A stretch of 64,000 nucleotides of DNA, from the NCBI GenBank assembly GCA_026168455.1, contig CM047425.1, forward strand, positions 95,731,580-95,795,579, given 5' to 3'. Below are positions 48,801 through 63,269 of this stretch, one piece after another. The first letter of the stretch is position 1, and every line of letters begins with the position of its first letter. The DNA is from Theocolax elegans. Taxonomy: Eukaryota; Arthropoda; Insecta; Hymenoptera; Cerocephalidae. A program made the position numbers and the translations under genes. Below the pieces are notes generated by a model that was given only the letters and a program-made list of their open reading frames with translations, was not told where the DNA came from and made no database searches.

Positions 48801-51800
48801 GGACCGAGGAAATTGAGAAGAGGTCACAATATCCTCTGGAGGATTAGAAGATTATTTTCAATTCAACATAGTTTGGATAATTTGCTGTATCCGACTTGGA
48901 TGTATTATTCAATATTTTATTTTTAAATAAATATAATTAATTTTCATGTTTGATATTTAAGGACAATATCAATGCTTTTCGTTACACCGTACACTTTATT
49001 ATTCTTCTTTTGCCTAAAATATGTTGAACTTAAAAAGCGAAATTTACACTAATTTAAAGTCCAAGATTGTAGTTTAATTACAAGATTGTAGTAATTTATA
49101 TAGAATTTTTTTTACTTTGGTATTTCAAGATTGAAACTAATTTCTCTTAAATTAAATATTTTTGAATTTACTTCAATTTGGGTTAACTTTTCAAAATTAA
49201 ACCAGAGTTGTCCCTTTAATTAATCTTTGCACTTTTGAAGAGCACTGAATTGACAAAATATATGAAATTCTAAATTTCGGGGGACTATAAATTTTCTATG
49301 TTTGTTCGATTTTGTAAGTGAAGTATATTATTTAATAGTATAAAAGTTATTTTCGTTAATTTACAAAAACGTGAGCTAATTTTCGAGGAATGTAATAATT
49401 TGGTTAAATATTGTAATATTTCTCTCGACTCGAGTAATTTTCCGGTGTACAAATTAAGAGAACACATTTTATATATAAGAAAAAATTTGACATTGTACGG
49501 GTGCCAAGGACTCAAAAATTAAAACAGCAAAAACAAATAAGGAACGTAGTTTAATTACAAACCCAAGACAACGTAAGAATATAAAAAGTAAGAGTGCGGA
49601 AGTAATACAAGAAAGAAGGGAGGCAGGTCGTTGAGAAAAGGTCGAGGGAATAGGAAATGAAAAGATTGCATGAAAAGGTAGTAGAAAAAAGAATCGGAAA
49701 GACAAAGCGAGAGTGTAAGAGGAAAAGAGTAGGATAATAATAAAAGATCACGATAGGAGGACGGCGATTTCCGAAATGAAGTGTCGACGTTGCTGATTAT
49801 TCGAAGCAGTCGTTTGAGTCCTTTTAAACTGGACTTGGAACTCTTGTTTTCCCGACAGCATCACCGCCTTCTTTTCTTGATTTCTCTGGTAGTGGATGCG
49901 TCTCGGTTCTTATATTGATTAAATTAACCTTGCGCGCGTATATGTCCAAGGCACCTCTACCGATTGGGGCAAAAGCGCGGTTTAAGGGCTTTTATAAAGA
50001 AATTATGCGCACCGAACTGATGTTGAGCGCGGTCTGGGCTTTTCAGAAAAGGCTTTTTCCGCGTTTCTTCTTTTTTCCTGGTCTTTTTCTCGAGTAGAAG
50101 CCTTAATCTCGACGGATTTACTTCTGCTCTAGTTACCATCTCAAGTTGAATTATTTTTATAAAACGTAGCATCGTCGAGAGACCGATTTTTATAAAGCTT
50201 ATGGCCTGCTGCTTAGTTGCTTACGATAACTCGGAACTTTCATTGTACCTAAAAGACGACGCTCAAAAGTCTTCAAATAAAATAGTTGCAATTCTGTTAA
50301 AGTACATTGAACGGTCTTTCAAAAATCAACTATCCTTAATATTATTTATAACAATTTTTAAGAATATAATTATATGTTTTGTGTACTTTCAACTTACAGA
50401 GCATTTAATGCAAGAACACATTATTTACTACATTGCGTAAAGTTATCCTACAATATTATGCAAAGTATTTTATACAATTTTGTTCGATTTAGCAAAAAAT
50501 TATTTCTTATTTTAAATACACTAAGAGAAAAAAATTAATAAAAGTTACCTATATGTTCAAGGTAAAAAGCTGATGGATGCAAGGTTACGTAATTATTGTT
50601 CAGAATTTCGTATGAAAAGTGTGATTAGTAATTTTTCTAAAAGCTCTTCGAGCACGTGTTTTGTCTTAAAATTTTGCCTATATTGTTACTACAACTTTTA
50701 TCTAAGATATTTAGATTTTTTTTTTATAAAAGTTTTCTTTTCGTGTAGACATATATTTTATAAGGGATTAAAGCAATAATTCATTTAACAATAAGATCAG
50801 GAAAAATACTATCCGCACTTTGAGGTTGATGTAAAAAGTTTGAAAAGAAAAGATACGAAGAGCCCTCGTTGACCATCCTATCCGCGGAAAATGTCATCGT
50901 TGGGTATACGCGCGCTGCACTACGATAATCATATGGTCGTTGCATGTATCAGGAGGACGAGACAGGGCCAGAGGCTGCCACGAGGCAATTTGTCACTCGT
51001 GGGGAAGCGCCTGCAGTTCGCTTGCTCGTCGTTTGATGGGGCTCAGATTAATTATCCTCGTCCAAGCGAGAGGAAGGACGTTCACCAAAAATTAGCCTCG
51101 CGGCGACAAAAGCTCCCCTCTTAACTCGTGACCTAGCAATTTTCGCGAATAGAGCTGTTTGTTCCGTACGCGATACTTTTCACCGTCACTTTTTCACTTT
51201 TAGTTTTGAAAGAGTTGAATTGCTGCCTTTCCTTCAGTTTATCAAAAATTGACATTTATGAAAAAGCTGGAGGTGAAACTACTTCTTTAACAAATATGGC
51301 AATGTGAATAGTAAAGCTTCGGTGCAGTTACCTTTTGTAAAAGAATCCGTATAACCTTACAATAGAAAATTTAATTTTCACACTGGTAAAATAAAAGTAG
51401 CACCGGTTTTAAAACTATATTGAATTTGTCTTATTTCACTTCCTTTTCTTTTCTCAAAAATAAATAACGTATGTTTTCTAGCGAAAAAGTTCCAAAAGTT
51501 CAAAGTATGACTTAATAACTTATATATGCGTCTCACCGAATCTCAACAACGGCTGGTCAGTCGTACATGGGCAGCTTTGCGGTAGCAGATGCGCACTGAT
51601 CCTTTCGCTTCTCCTTCGGAAGACTCAGCCTGTAATCTCTATCCCGTACTTCTCTGCGTCGTTTTCTCTCGTCCTTTTTTTTCGTTTTCGCATACACTCG
51701 CTTTCTCCAGGAGAGACTAATGCAGTTTAGTTTTTTTATTTCGTTAGAAAAGGAAAAGGGTCTGTTATGTATACGATCACATTGAGGTTTCCGCGTTTAC

Positions 51801-53857
51801 CAATCGTGAATGAAAAATAGTCTTTCTCTTTACACATTATGTATTAAAACACAATATTTAATATTTATTATTTAATGAGATAACTTTTAAATATTAAGAA
51901 GCAAGATTAAGTAAATAAAATACCATGATTTAAGAGAAGAAAACTCTTACCATCTTAAGCGCATAGATGATTAGTTCAGTACAATTCCGAACAAAGCTTA
52001 AAGCTGTTCCTAAACGTTTTAAAAAATCCTTTAAAAATTCTATTTAAAGTTATCCTTCTTATAGAGAACACTACTTTTATCCGGTATAAATAATTCAAGT
52101 TTAGTAAGAGCATTCGAGGAAAGTCTAAATTTGTATGCCCGATAAAAATAAGTAGCGAATTCGAGTCTAAAACTTTAACGCGTGCTCACTCAGCAAGGCT
52201 GAAAGGTTCAAGTTTTAATTTCGTACTCGATTCATCAGTGGGTTAGCAGGATTCATTTACATTCTATAAAAATCTCTATTCAAATTCCATTTGGAACTCG
52301 TACATGTTGTAAAATAACAATCAACGAGACTACACTAAAAAGAAGCTGTTCTACATTTACTTTGGTTGCGACTCATTGGACGGGAGCCAAGATGACTCGC
52401 TGTTTGAATACAATAACGCGTAATCAATGCAACACGTTAACGCAAAACAAAGAGACACAGTTTCCCTCCTCCTCTTTTTCTCTGATTACTTACAATGAGG
52501 AAAGGGAGGCAAGTCGGTAACGAAGCAGTATACCAAACATATACAGAATTGTAAAGTAAATACGTACGTCAACGGTTTCCTTAATCCCTGTACCAACCCG
52601 TTTCTTCATCCCTCGAAGTTTCGTTCAGGTGTCGGATTGAGGTTCACGCAGCAGTCCGACACCGAGAAGTAAAAGCGACATATCCGTGCGCTGAGCCGAG
52701 CTAGCCCAGATAAAATGAATATATTTCAGAATTCTCCGGAGAGGCCTTGGAGTTTGCTTCGTGCCTTCTTGCATTTTTCTTTACATCTCTATACATGTTG
52801 CGTTCTCCCTTTTTCTATCCTTCTCCTTCCCTTTCGTTCTCGTCGCATCGCAGGTTTTCTTCTTCGTCTCGCACACGTATAGTATCGGCGGATCGAACGG
52901 ATCTTCCACGACATCTCGGCATCTCGCGAAACCTGTCGGTTTTTACCCGTGGCCTTCTCTTCTTACCGAGTATCTCGATGCGTGGATTCCTCGTGTGTAT
53001 GCGCATACTGGATGGAAGCATGGGTGGTTCGGCTCTACGTATATCCTTTTCCATATTTTGCGAAAAAGTATCATTGGATTCTTCCCCGCCACTCTTTATC
53101 TTTTTATAGACGTTCGATCGTTTTACAGAATGCTTCTGGAATATTTTTCTTTTCCAAGCTCATTCTACCGTGAAGTCTTCGTTTTATCAATATGTCGTTC
53201 GTTTAATATTTTTTATGTTTAATTAATTAATCGATACATTCCACATTTGCGAGTAGGTTTCCATTTACTGTGAAAAATACGTATAATATCTATACCTACA
53301 CTCCTCTGTAAAAGAACTTGGTGAATTTAGATCTAACAGTAGTGTTTAGTTACCATCTCAAAAGTATATTCGAAACAATGTATCAAATAGGAATCAAATT
53401 TCCATTAATAATGATTCTATGTATGTATGTGATTGATTAACTATCTACAGTATCATTTGATCTACATTTAATACATATTTCGCAAATATAAATAATAATC
53501 ACACTGTCATTCATAAGGTTATACCAAATGACATTATAATGATATACATTTTGTATATGATACAAAATCATTCAATTCAAGTTGCTTAATTTCGTTGTTA
53601 AATATCATTATCATATGATCATTATGATTATTATTTGTTTAGTATCATTTAATCTATACAAATGAAATTTAATATTTTGAAATTATCCAGTTTATTATTT
53701 AGTAATTTATATTTAGTATCGTCGAATTTCAATTAAACTCAAAATGTATTAATTCGTTATGCGTTATGCGCAAATGTAAAAAATTTTGATGCGATTAAAT
53801 TCGTTACAACAATTAAATTGATATTTTGTTAAGTATAATAAAAAGAAGGAGAACGAT

Positions 53858-53862
<5 letters not shown>

Positions 53863-53895
<33 letters not shown>
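53863..53895. repeat. (AG)n microsatellite
   Basis: About 16 AG units at the left edge of a GC-richer island. Confidence 0.95.
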
Positions 53896-53899
<4 letters not shown>

Positions 53900-56800
53900 C
53901 GCGAACATGTCGCTTAGAATGAAACTTTCAATAGGGTGTACAGAGGCGAGAAGAAAAGTCGTTGCGAATTGTGTGGCCGATGCCAGTGTCGTCACGGGTG
54001 CGGTCACCGATCGGAAATGAAGCGATCATCCGGTACGAGGGAAGCAAGCCGAGCCGCAATCGCGATCTCGATCATTTGGCTTTGACGCGGGTACGTATCG
54101 ACAGACGAAATGGCGAGCGAGCTAGCGCACTCCTCTCCTTTTGGTTCTCTGTTGACTTTCTGTCTCAGGTAATCCGCACATGCTCCCATGACTCTATGTA
54201 TTAAGCTCGCGCAACTGTTATCTAAGTCCGGCACCTGACGCTCATCGTAAATTCGGCACTAATTTACTGCTGTAAAATGCAAATTGTTAGTTTGATCGTT
54301 ATCAACAAACAATGTATTTCTTATGATAGTTCTTACACTCTTAGATTCAACGATTATTTACTTTATTAATTGTAATCTATATATATGTACAATAGAAAAC
54401 TTTGATATTTCAATTTTTCTGTAATAATAGCCATTAATTAGTCGCGTATAGTTGAAATGTTAAACGAATGATCGTTTCGTTTTATTTAGATATACTGTAT
54501 TCTCGAATAATTGTATATAATGCATTATTCTATGATTGTTTATTTAAATATAATAATGATTTAATTAATTCGTATAATATACAAGTGCTTATTGAATCCT
54601 TCGATTGAAACCTATATTAATGTTTTCAAAACTACAGAGCGCATTATAAAAAAAGCATTTTGCGCAATATCAACACTACTGATAACAGATACCTTACTTT
54701 TAGCAACAAGTAAACAGTAATGAACTCGTAATTGTGTAACAATCGATCGATCAATAAATATTTCTTAGTAAAAACGTAAATAATGATGGGTTTATTTTTA
54801 TTTCTCAGTTGTATATAGAACTTATATAAATGTAGAAATTTATCGAATATAATATAATTGTTTTTTATAAAATACGTACTTTAAATATTATATATAGGTT
54901 AATAGAGAATACCATCGATGATAATGTATCAACGATGAACTCAATTATTTTTTTATACTAATAGATACAATACGATTTAAAAATATTTGTTGATCTCTTG
55001 GTATTCCTTCCATTGAGTAGAGTCTTTATTAAGTTTTCCTTATCCTTTTTCGTCTTTTTTCGTCAGTTCTCGAACTTTCGCAAAAGTCTCGCCGAAAACT
55101 AGTTATTTTTGGTGCTTGTGCATGATGAGAATATTTCATGAAAAATTATCCTGTAACGTTCACCGCTATAGTAAGATTTCATCACTTTTTTTTTGAAAAT
55201 TTCTATAACTAGTTAAAGAAGAGTAAAAGCAACGAATAACTTTTTATAATTTGGTCATTCAAGAGTATATTCATCAACTATATATTATACTTTAAATGCA
55301 ATCTTTTTAATCAACATATAGCTAGTTTAAAAAATATATCGCTTCAATGAGTCAATACATTTAAACAATTCCTGGCGTTGAAGTTTGACTTAAACTTAGA
55401 ACCACCGTTTGTCAACGAAAACAACAGTTTCATTGACTAAGTTTCCAGTTGAAACACTTTTGTCCTCAAGGTGAGGAGAAGAACATTTGGTCACTTGGCC
55501 CAATTTTAGTGATGGTTCACCAAGTCAAGAGCATTCGAGAATCTCGATCGGATAGCCATTCTCGCATGTGGACGCACCTGCTAAACGCTCAATTTCTCGT
55601 AATGGCAGCCCTTTGATGCCCGTCGCTCGATTGTCTAGCAAAGAAAGTGCACGATGCTTTGTTGAGAATTCGATCTGTTTGAATGACGTCTTTCAAGTCT
55701 GTTTATGCTATCGCATTTAAATTGTATTCCAAACGATTCAGATTAATTAATAGCGCTCGATACCAAGGGAGTTTAGTTTCGTTGGAATTTCAAGATTAAC
55801 ATTATTCATGTTTAATCAAGCTCTACGGAATCAAAATATACATCCCGAAAATTCATTGTTTTAATATGATTTATCGCATCGTAGATTAAGAGGGAAATAA
55901 CGGAGTAATTAAACAATTAAATTGATTAAAACAACGAATAATGCGATCTTTTCACATGAAGGGATTATTATAGTTTTGGAATTGAAAGAACATTGTATTT
56001 CTTTAATCATGTGTAATATGTCTCATAAATTGTAATTGCTTTATCTATCGTTGTATCACTATTATTATTACGTATATCACCAAAAAAATTTTAATCTATT
56101 TTTTAAGCAGATTTTGATTGTATTTACTTTATTGCTTATATTATCATAATTGTATGTCACTTGCATGTAAAGAATTGAATAAGGAATAAGATGTAGGCGA
56201 GGACTTTGAAAAATCAGAAATTCAAGAATGTTGTAATATATCGAAGAAAAACGAAATATTTTCTCTATTCCGTTTGAAGTTAAATGTAAATTGATGCAAG
56301 CGAAAGGTCATGTTTCGTTCCAATAACAAGCTTATAATTAATTCACGGAAAATGTAAACGTTTGCTTTGACATCGTCGATGTCCCACGTTCAATCTTAAC
56401 GAAGCCCCTAAAAAGGCTCTCGAAACTTTATACCTGTCGCACGTTCAATTCAATTTATTCTGAGTAGTATTACGTAGCGCTAGGAAACTACGAATCCTTA
56501 AAAAGTTTCCAAAAGAATCGTTAGATAAATCCGCGTAACAGACGAAGGAGAGGTTGATGTATATAAAGTGGAACGACAAAGAGAGCGAGTGAAAGGATTA
56601 TCGCAAATTGACGGTGGAAAGGCTCATAGATTCTAGTTTACAATTAAGACAAGGCAATTAAAAAACTAGAGTTTATATTTTTTTCTATTATATCAAAGAA
56701 AAGCTTTACCTTTTTTAGACATGGATTTGGTGGGCATACCTTATTTTTCGTAAACTGATTTTGCTCAGTCATAAGGATAAGGTATACACAAAGAGAATAA

Positions 56801-59504
56801 TTTTATAAAATTTACCGTGAACACGCCTACAATCAACTTGACATCACAGTAAATTTTATTAGAAAATTTCTTCGTCTGTGCTACTCCGTTAAATATTTTT
56901 ATAAATAAATATATACAGCGGACAAGAGTTTCAGCTCAAATATTTTTGGCTAGTAATTATTTTACAAATACGGATAAAAGCTTAAAAAATTGACATTTAA
57001 ACGTTATTGGCTATATGTAGTTTATTAATATTTATATTAAAAGAAATGTAAATTATAACGAAATACATAACATTTGTGTAATTAAAATTTTTCGGGTCAA
57101 TTTTTTAAAATTACCTAATAAGTGCAGTGTTTTGCTCACATTTGTTTACATTTACGATCGAGATTTTCGATAGATGTAAATTGCATTCCTTGTATATAAG
57201 TAAGCATTGACAAGTAGTTTCGATGTATAATTCAGTTTTAGTAGTACTGTTTCTTGTTTTTAGTAAAGCTGCATTATTATCTGCATAGGGAAAATAACTG
57301 ATGATACAATTATTGAAACGTAGTATTCCGCAGGTACTTTAGGAGACAAATATATACGGTCGGTGATAAAACAAAACCTATGATTAGTGAAAACAAATAA
57401 GAATCCTTATTTAAATATTTTATTAGTTTTTCAAATTTTATTCAAGTAATTCAATTTATTAAATATATTTTCGTTTCTTAGCATGGGCAATGTATACAGT
57501 AGAGGCCCACTGTTCCCGTAATTACACTTTCTAAAGTCCAAAGAGTTAGCGTATAATAAACTATTAACATGAATACAATTTAGTGAAGTAGTAAAAGAAC
57601 TTATAAAAGTAAAGAAACGGTGAACGAGGGTTATATCATACACGTGGTTCGAGGGTCGCGCACCCACTGCATGTGCCCGTGGTATATAAAGTAAAGCGCG
57701 ATGCAAAAACCAAAGGAAGAAGAAGAAGTAAAAGAAGTCGGGAGGAAGGGGTAAAGTTCGCGAGTCTCCTTGTACGTAAGTTTGGGAGAGGCGAGACCTG
57801 AAACGAAGACGAGACTCCTCGAGGCCGAGGCGACGAGCAACAAATAATAAACAAAAGTTCTCGTCGTCAAAAAACTTTGATTTTAAAATGATATTAAATC
57901 CCCCCGCGTCTCGCATAGAGATACGCCCGAGAGATGAAAAGGAGAACTAAAATGGAGTTGGATGAAAGAAACCAGAATTTTTTGTTTAGAGTTTAATGGT
58001 ATATATACATGCACTGTGTATAAGATCTACCAATGTTTCTATTTACTTATCTGTTTTGCAAGCAATCGCTCTCTTTCTCATATCTATGCTTTCCTCAAGA
58101 TTCACCGAAACAAGTATTTGCATTATTTTTAAAGATGTAATTTATAACTTTTCCTTGTAATTTAGATTAGGAGGCAGAAAGTTTAACGAACTTTATTTCC
58201 CCAAGTACAAGTAGGAAACTTTACGTAATTCCGTTAGAGATACTATTTATAAATTAATACACCGCTCTCACAGCAAAATTTTCGTAGGTCTCGGTGTATA
58301 GATAAATATGCAGGGATAGGCGCGCATATCCGACGAAATCTTATAAATTTCTAATATTTATTAAGGCTGAATTTCAAGAGGCTTTAAAAAGAGAGAAAAA
58401 GCGAAGTGTTTCCCTGCCAAAGTTGTGCGAGATCCTCGAAAAATTGTTAACGAGAAAACGAGAGTTTTCAAGATAAAGGGGGATGAAAAACGAAAAAGTA
58501 TATAGGTATATACGCTAGAGGTTGAAAAAGAAAAAAGAGTGTACAGACGGCAAGCGATGATAAACTTTAAAACAAGTTCGATACCGCGTCTCTGACTCCG
58601 AATAGGTTCGTCTTCCTTTTTCCGTTTCCGTTTCCTTTGCTTCTTGGTCGCGCATGCAAAACGTATACACGATACACGCGCACGCACACAGCTATATGCG
58701 CTCATGCGTTTCACACTTACAAGCAACGAAAGACAGGATCTAAGGTTAGCGCGTGTTTGGAGAGTATGTCCCGCGGCCTCCATCGTCTCGATGAAATACT
58801 TTCTTATATACTTGTCGAGAACAAAGGCGGTGCACTCAAATTTGTCCTCAGGTTACAGGATGACATTTTACAGACTGATTGTGGAACTATACACACGTTA
58901 ACTGCCTCGAGCGGTCCGTTTGTTTTCTTTATTTAGCTTCTTTATCTTCGAGTAATCTCCTATAATATAGAGACATTTCTTTTCTCCCACAAGTACATAT
59001 TGCAGGCGCGCAGGGTGGGTATATGAAATATGATTAAAAACTGTACGTATTATATAAATTATTCCGATACGTGTTAAGATATAAGTTTTCATTGGGCAGT
59101 ATATTTGTATTATCAAGTGTCTGGTAACACCAACATAAATAATATTAATGATTTTATTATGCGTACTTTATGTCACTGAGGTTTTATTATAGTATCTATT
59201 TTTATACCAATATTTCTGGATCTTAAAAAATTATGTATTATATTTTTGAGTACAATAGTAAACGATTTGCGAAATTCTTCCCAACTGTACGTGTAAACGT
59301 TATGTGATTGATTGTACTACTCGATTTATTTCAGAGTATATTTTTAAGTGTTTGCGTTTTATTTTGATTGGCGATATATGTTTGGAAACGGAAAAGATTA
59401 ATCAAAAATCAGTTGTACATAAAACTGTTTATCTAATAAAAAAAAATCAGCACGCGTGTGTTTGTTCAATAATTTTAAAAAAATTAATAAAATGTTTATC
59501 GAAA

Positions 59505-59527
59505 GCACGTGTATTTAAAACACGTGC
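59505..59527. promoter_or_regulatory. Paired CACGTG E-boxes
   Basis: GCACGTG and CACGTGC flank TATTTAAAA, forming a 7-bp inverted repeat in which each arm contains a palindromic CACGTG. bHLH factors such as CLK/CYC or Myc/Max bind CACGTG; use here is inferred and no adjacent gene was found. Confidence 0.35.
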
Positions 59528-60531
59528 ACAAATATTCAGTTGAATTCAAACGTTAACCTACGTTATTCAATTTCACAACACTCGACGGAATATGTAAATA
59601 ATAATAAATAACATGTGGTAGTAAAAAAGGATCAAAGTATTTAATTTTAATTACAAAAAGTTTATTTAACATGATATTTAATACATTCCCAAATGGAAAT
59701 TACATCTCTGCTTTTTAATTTGTTTGGCTATAAAATTTTTAACATTTCCGGACGATTTCCAGAGCGACAAACGCAGCATCCTACATATAGAATGAAGTAT
59801 AAATCTTGAACAGGGCCATGTCGCGCTTCGAGTATCGCGTTGCGCGACATTGCATTTCTTTTTTTTTTTTTTGGTTTTTCGTTTTACTTCAATCCGGGTT
59901 TAGACTCTTCAATTTTTTATTTATACTGTTTCTTTCCTTTTCCACTGGGTATTAAGCTTTTTCACCTGGGTGAGATTCGATTGTATCTTGGATACGAGAA
60001 CTCGCGATGCTTTTAGTTAATTAGTAGAGAATACGAGGAGTGGCTGACGAAGATACTTGAAGAGTTAGTTAGGTATAAGATAAGACTAAGACGCGAATTG
60101 CATTGTTTTAATTTGTCGAATAAGAATATTAGGGGCTCATTGATTAATACGAGAAGAAAATGAAACGAAATAAAATATAGTATTTAATGTTTTTATGAAC
60201 ATTATAATACTTTATAATTTCTTGTATATAGTACACTGGTTACTTAGTTTTATTAATTCTAATATATTAAATATGTTTATAACTAAAATATAACGTAATA
60301 ATACTTAAAACAACCTACGTACCTGTTATTGTGCATATTTGGTTTATCTGAACCAAGTTTATAAAGTCATCAAGTCAAAGAGAATATTTCATAAAATTTT
60401 CGTAGACAGTATTAACGGACGAAAATTTATAACAACGGTGTATTTGGAAAAAATGAGGACTGTGGAGCTGTAATAATTCCCGTAGCAGCGCGGTTCAATC
60501 ACTTATCGAGGTACGAGGTAGCAGCTTCTAG

Positions 60532-60576
60532 CCAAGAGAAGAGCTTAAAGGCTCTTGAATTTTTCTCTTCTCTTGG
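60532..60576. repeat. 12-bp perfect hairpin
   Basis: CCAAGAGAAGAG (60532-60543) pairs with CTCTTCTCTTGG (60565-60576) around a 21-nt loop. It is short for a pre-miRNA unless weaker pairing outside extends it. Confidence 0.6.
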
Positions 60577-63269
60577 AAGAGTTACCCGCGAACTCGAAGC
60601 GACGGACCGAGCCGGCGATTCCCGGGGATAGCCGCTAACTTCGTTAAGTACGTACTCCGCCAGAGGCGATGTTCTTCGATGCGCTTTGTGGGACTCGGGA
60701 TTACTTTAAAGGCTTATTCCCCTCACCACTGTCTGTGTCCCTATCCATCTTTACCTTTCTTTTTTTATTTGCTTTCTCTTTCTATTCTTAGATTAATCCT
60801 GGCCGCAACACTGTTACGCATTTCGTTTGTCCCGCGCGCACACTGATATTCCTGAAAGTTTTGGATTTTACAAATGTATATTATATATAAACGTGTGAGG
60901 TTTCCCGTATCGGGAATATTCCTTTTCAAGTTCGACGATAATAATGCCTTTTCCATGGGATACATCTAAAGCGTACGCTAAAGATGCATTTTTTACCGAA
61001 CTCTGAATTTATATTGCAGGTATATAGGATCGCGCGTTACGGCAATCCCGAGTATAATAATACCGACCAATATAAATTCATGGAACGTGGTGCGTATAAA
61101 AATGCCTCTTACCGCGCATGCACTTTCAGCGTAGATTATGGAACAAGCATTATTCTTCCCCCCAAAGTGCGAAAAAATAAACTATACATTCGTCCCTACG
61201 CGAACGGCGATTAGGTTTGAATCATTTTTTTTCCTCGCGAAGAACCCGCGCATTTGTTTATCCGCTGTAATTAAAAATAGAAAAAACTATTAACCGCGGT
61301 GGCAATTAAGTAATAAATAAAAAATCTTACATTAATAATGATCATTTAATCAACTTAATTCAATAACAAGTCAAATTTAAATATTAATTTTCCAAACATA
61401 AATTCTATTTTAAATATTATCCAAAATAAAAAATAATAGAATAGATAACCTTATATTTATATGGTTATATTCTCTCACATCCGTCACTTTTTTCATATTT
61501 AAGTGGTCACGAGTTGCAAGCTATTCCCTTGTGTAAAATCTAAGAGGATTTACGTTCGTGTTGCCTCCCCAGCTTGCCTTTCCTAGTTACCTATTTTTCC
61601 TTCAACGCAGCTACTTTGCTTCGTGTTCGTTTCTTCTTCTTTAAGTCAATTACCGGTTGATGGCGTATTAAGATGCGACCTTTACCCAGCTTCTCTTTCT
61701 CCTACCGTTTCGGGGATCGTCCTTCGCTTTATTTCTCCGAGGAGGATAATAACTTAAGGACTCGGTCTTTAATTTCGCATAACGAGGAGGGACAACGGGG
61801 AATCTTAAGTGGGCGTTCCTACGTGTAAAATGGACTGCTCTTAAATCAAGAGGAAATATGAATTTATGTAAGGTACGTAGTTTATTTCGGATCTTTTAAA
61901 TTAAGATTAATTCTGCCGCGTGAAAAGTTAACGTTGCATAATTGATGAAATAAATATTTTTGTTGAAATACACGTTTTGTACCGTCAAATCAAAGTTCTT
62001 GCAAAATGTACAAGTATAAAATAAAAAATTAAAGTACAAAATCTTCATAGTTCTTCGTTTGTAAATTTATAGCTACCTACTGCTATTTAAATATAAAGAC
62101 GAAAATTAAATGTTATAATATTTTATGCTGACCCTGTGAATTATAATACCATATATTATGAAATCGCTAATAATACAATTAATAATCTTAAACATGAGTA
62201 AACTAAGAGAACGAAATATTTACGAGAAATGATATTTTTTAACTATTAAGAAATGCTGACTAAAATACAAGCAAAGGAAAACTTTTAAACAGATGAAAAT
62301 CCCAGATCTATTAATTTCTTAATAATTAACAACAATAAATTAATATTAAAGAAATATTGTGAAGAACAATTAATTATAAATGCATCGATTCTTAACAACA
62401 CGTATATTATTTTCTTCTTATGTATGTTTGAAATAAGTCAAAGAATTGTATACATTACAACAAATCACATAAAAAATTTAACTGCATTTTAACTTTATTT
62501 ACACTTCAACTTTGATCATAATAGAAATTAACATAAAATTTTTTTTTATATAAATTAGTTATGGTTTAAGAATAAAAAGTTGTAGAAAAGGGCTAGTTAT
62601 AATCTATATAATAGCCATTTTTAACCTCAAGGCATTGCAAATGCTCAAATTTTTATTTATGTGAATGATTAAACTTTCAATACGGGTTTTCTACGAGAAT
62701 AAACCAAACTTTGAATCATAAAATAAAAATAGCATAGTTTTTAGGAACTTAAACAACAATTATATTATTTCTGTCTTCATGTTGAATTAAGGTTACAAAC
62801 TTTAAGTCATGCTTCAATAATTTCTTACAACTTGATTTCAACACAACGCCAGAAACTTAATAATGTTTTAGAAACTAAAGATTATAGATCGAAAATTGAA
62901 ATGTTTTAAATAATTTATTTTAAACCTATTAAAGTCTTTATTTAAACTTTTAACCAAGTTTATGTAACATTAAGATGAAGTAATATTTTTTACAGCAGTC
63001 AATTCAGCAGAATTATGTACAAACTTTCTAATCAATATAATAGATAGTGTTAATAAATTCTGTATTGCCACAAAGGATATACTAACGGTACACTAACGGA
63101 ATACCATACGATCCGAAAATTTCATCGAGGTAATTAACCTTTGCCACGTTTGAAAGAGCAGGCCTCGGTGGTGCATCGTCGAGCCAAACGGGTTTACTCT
63201 CCCTCTTTCTTTTCCCTCGGACGAACGACGTGGATGTATCGCCGGAAAGTTTATTAAGGGCCGTTTGTT

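Larger units (their letters stand above)
43760..63269. other. Long interval without a supportable gene
   Basis: About 19.5 kb of AT-rich DNA with GC-richer islands at 44811-44919, 45170-45760, 48440-48840, 49840-50130, 50850-51180, 51520-51720, 52560-53110, 53880-54240, 55480-55680, 57600-57930, 58360-58940, 60470-60800 and 61540-61830. Frames of 100-160 codons occur in several islands, but they overlap one another on both strands, contain microsatellite translations and show no domain. The islands may be enhancers or non-coding exons. Confidence 0.45.

Noticed and set aside
48456..48926. A 156-codon + frame, with a second frame over the same stretch
   Set aside because: It runs through a CT microsatellite (SLSLSVSLS) and has no domain or splice support. 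The competing frame ends in a short ORF after ATGTCACC.
52747..53222. Two overlapping + frames of 120 and 153 codons
   Set aside because: Pyrimidine-rich DNA gives long Ser/Phe/Leu frames in two registers at once, and a minus frame overlaps them too; no recognisable motif.
57431..57916. A 161-codon minus frame
   Set aside because: It overlaps two other minus frames in a CTT-rich stretch (runs of F and S), with no start context or domain.
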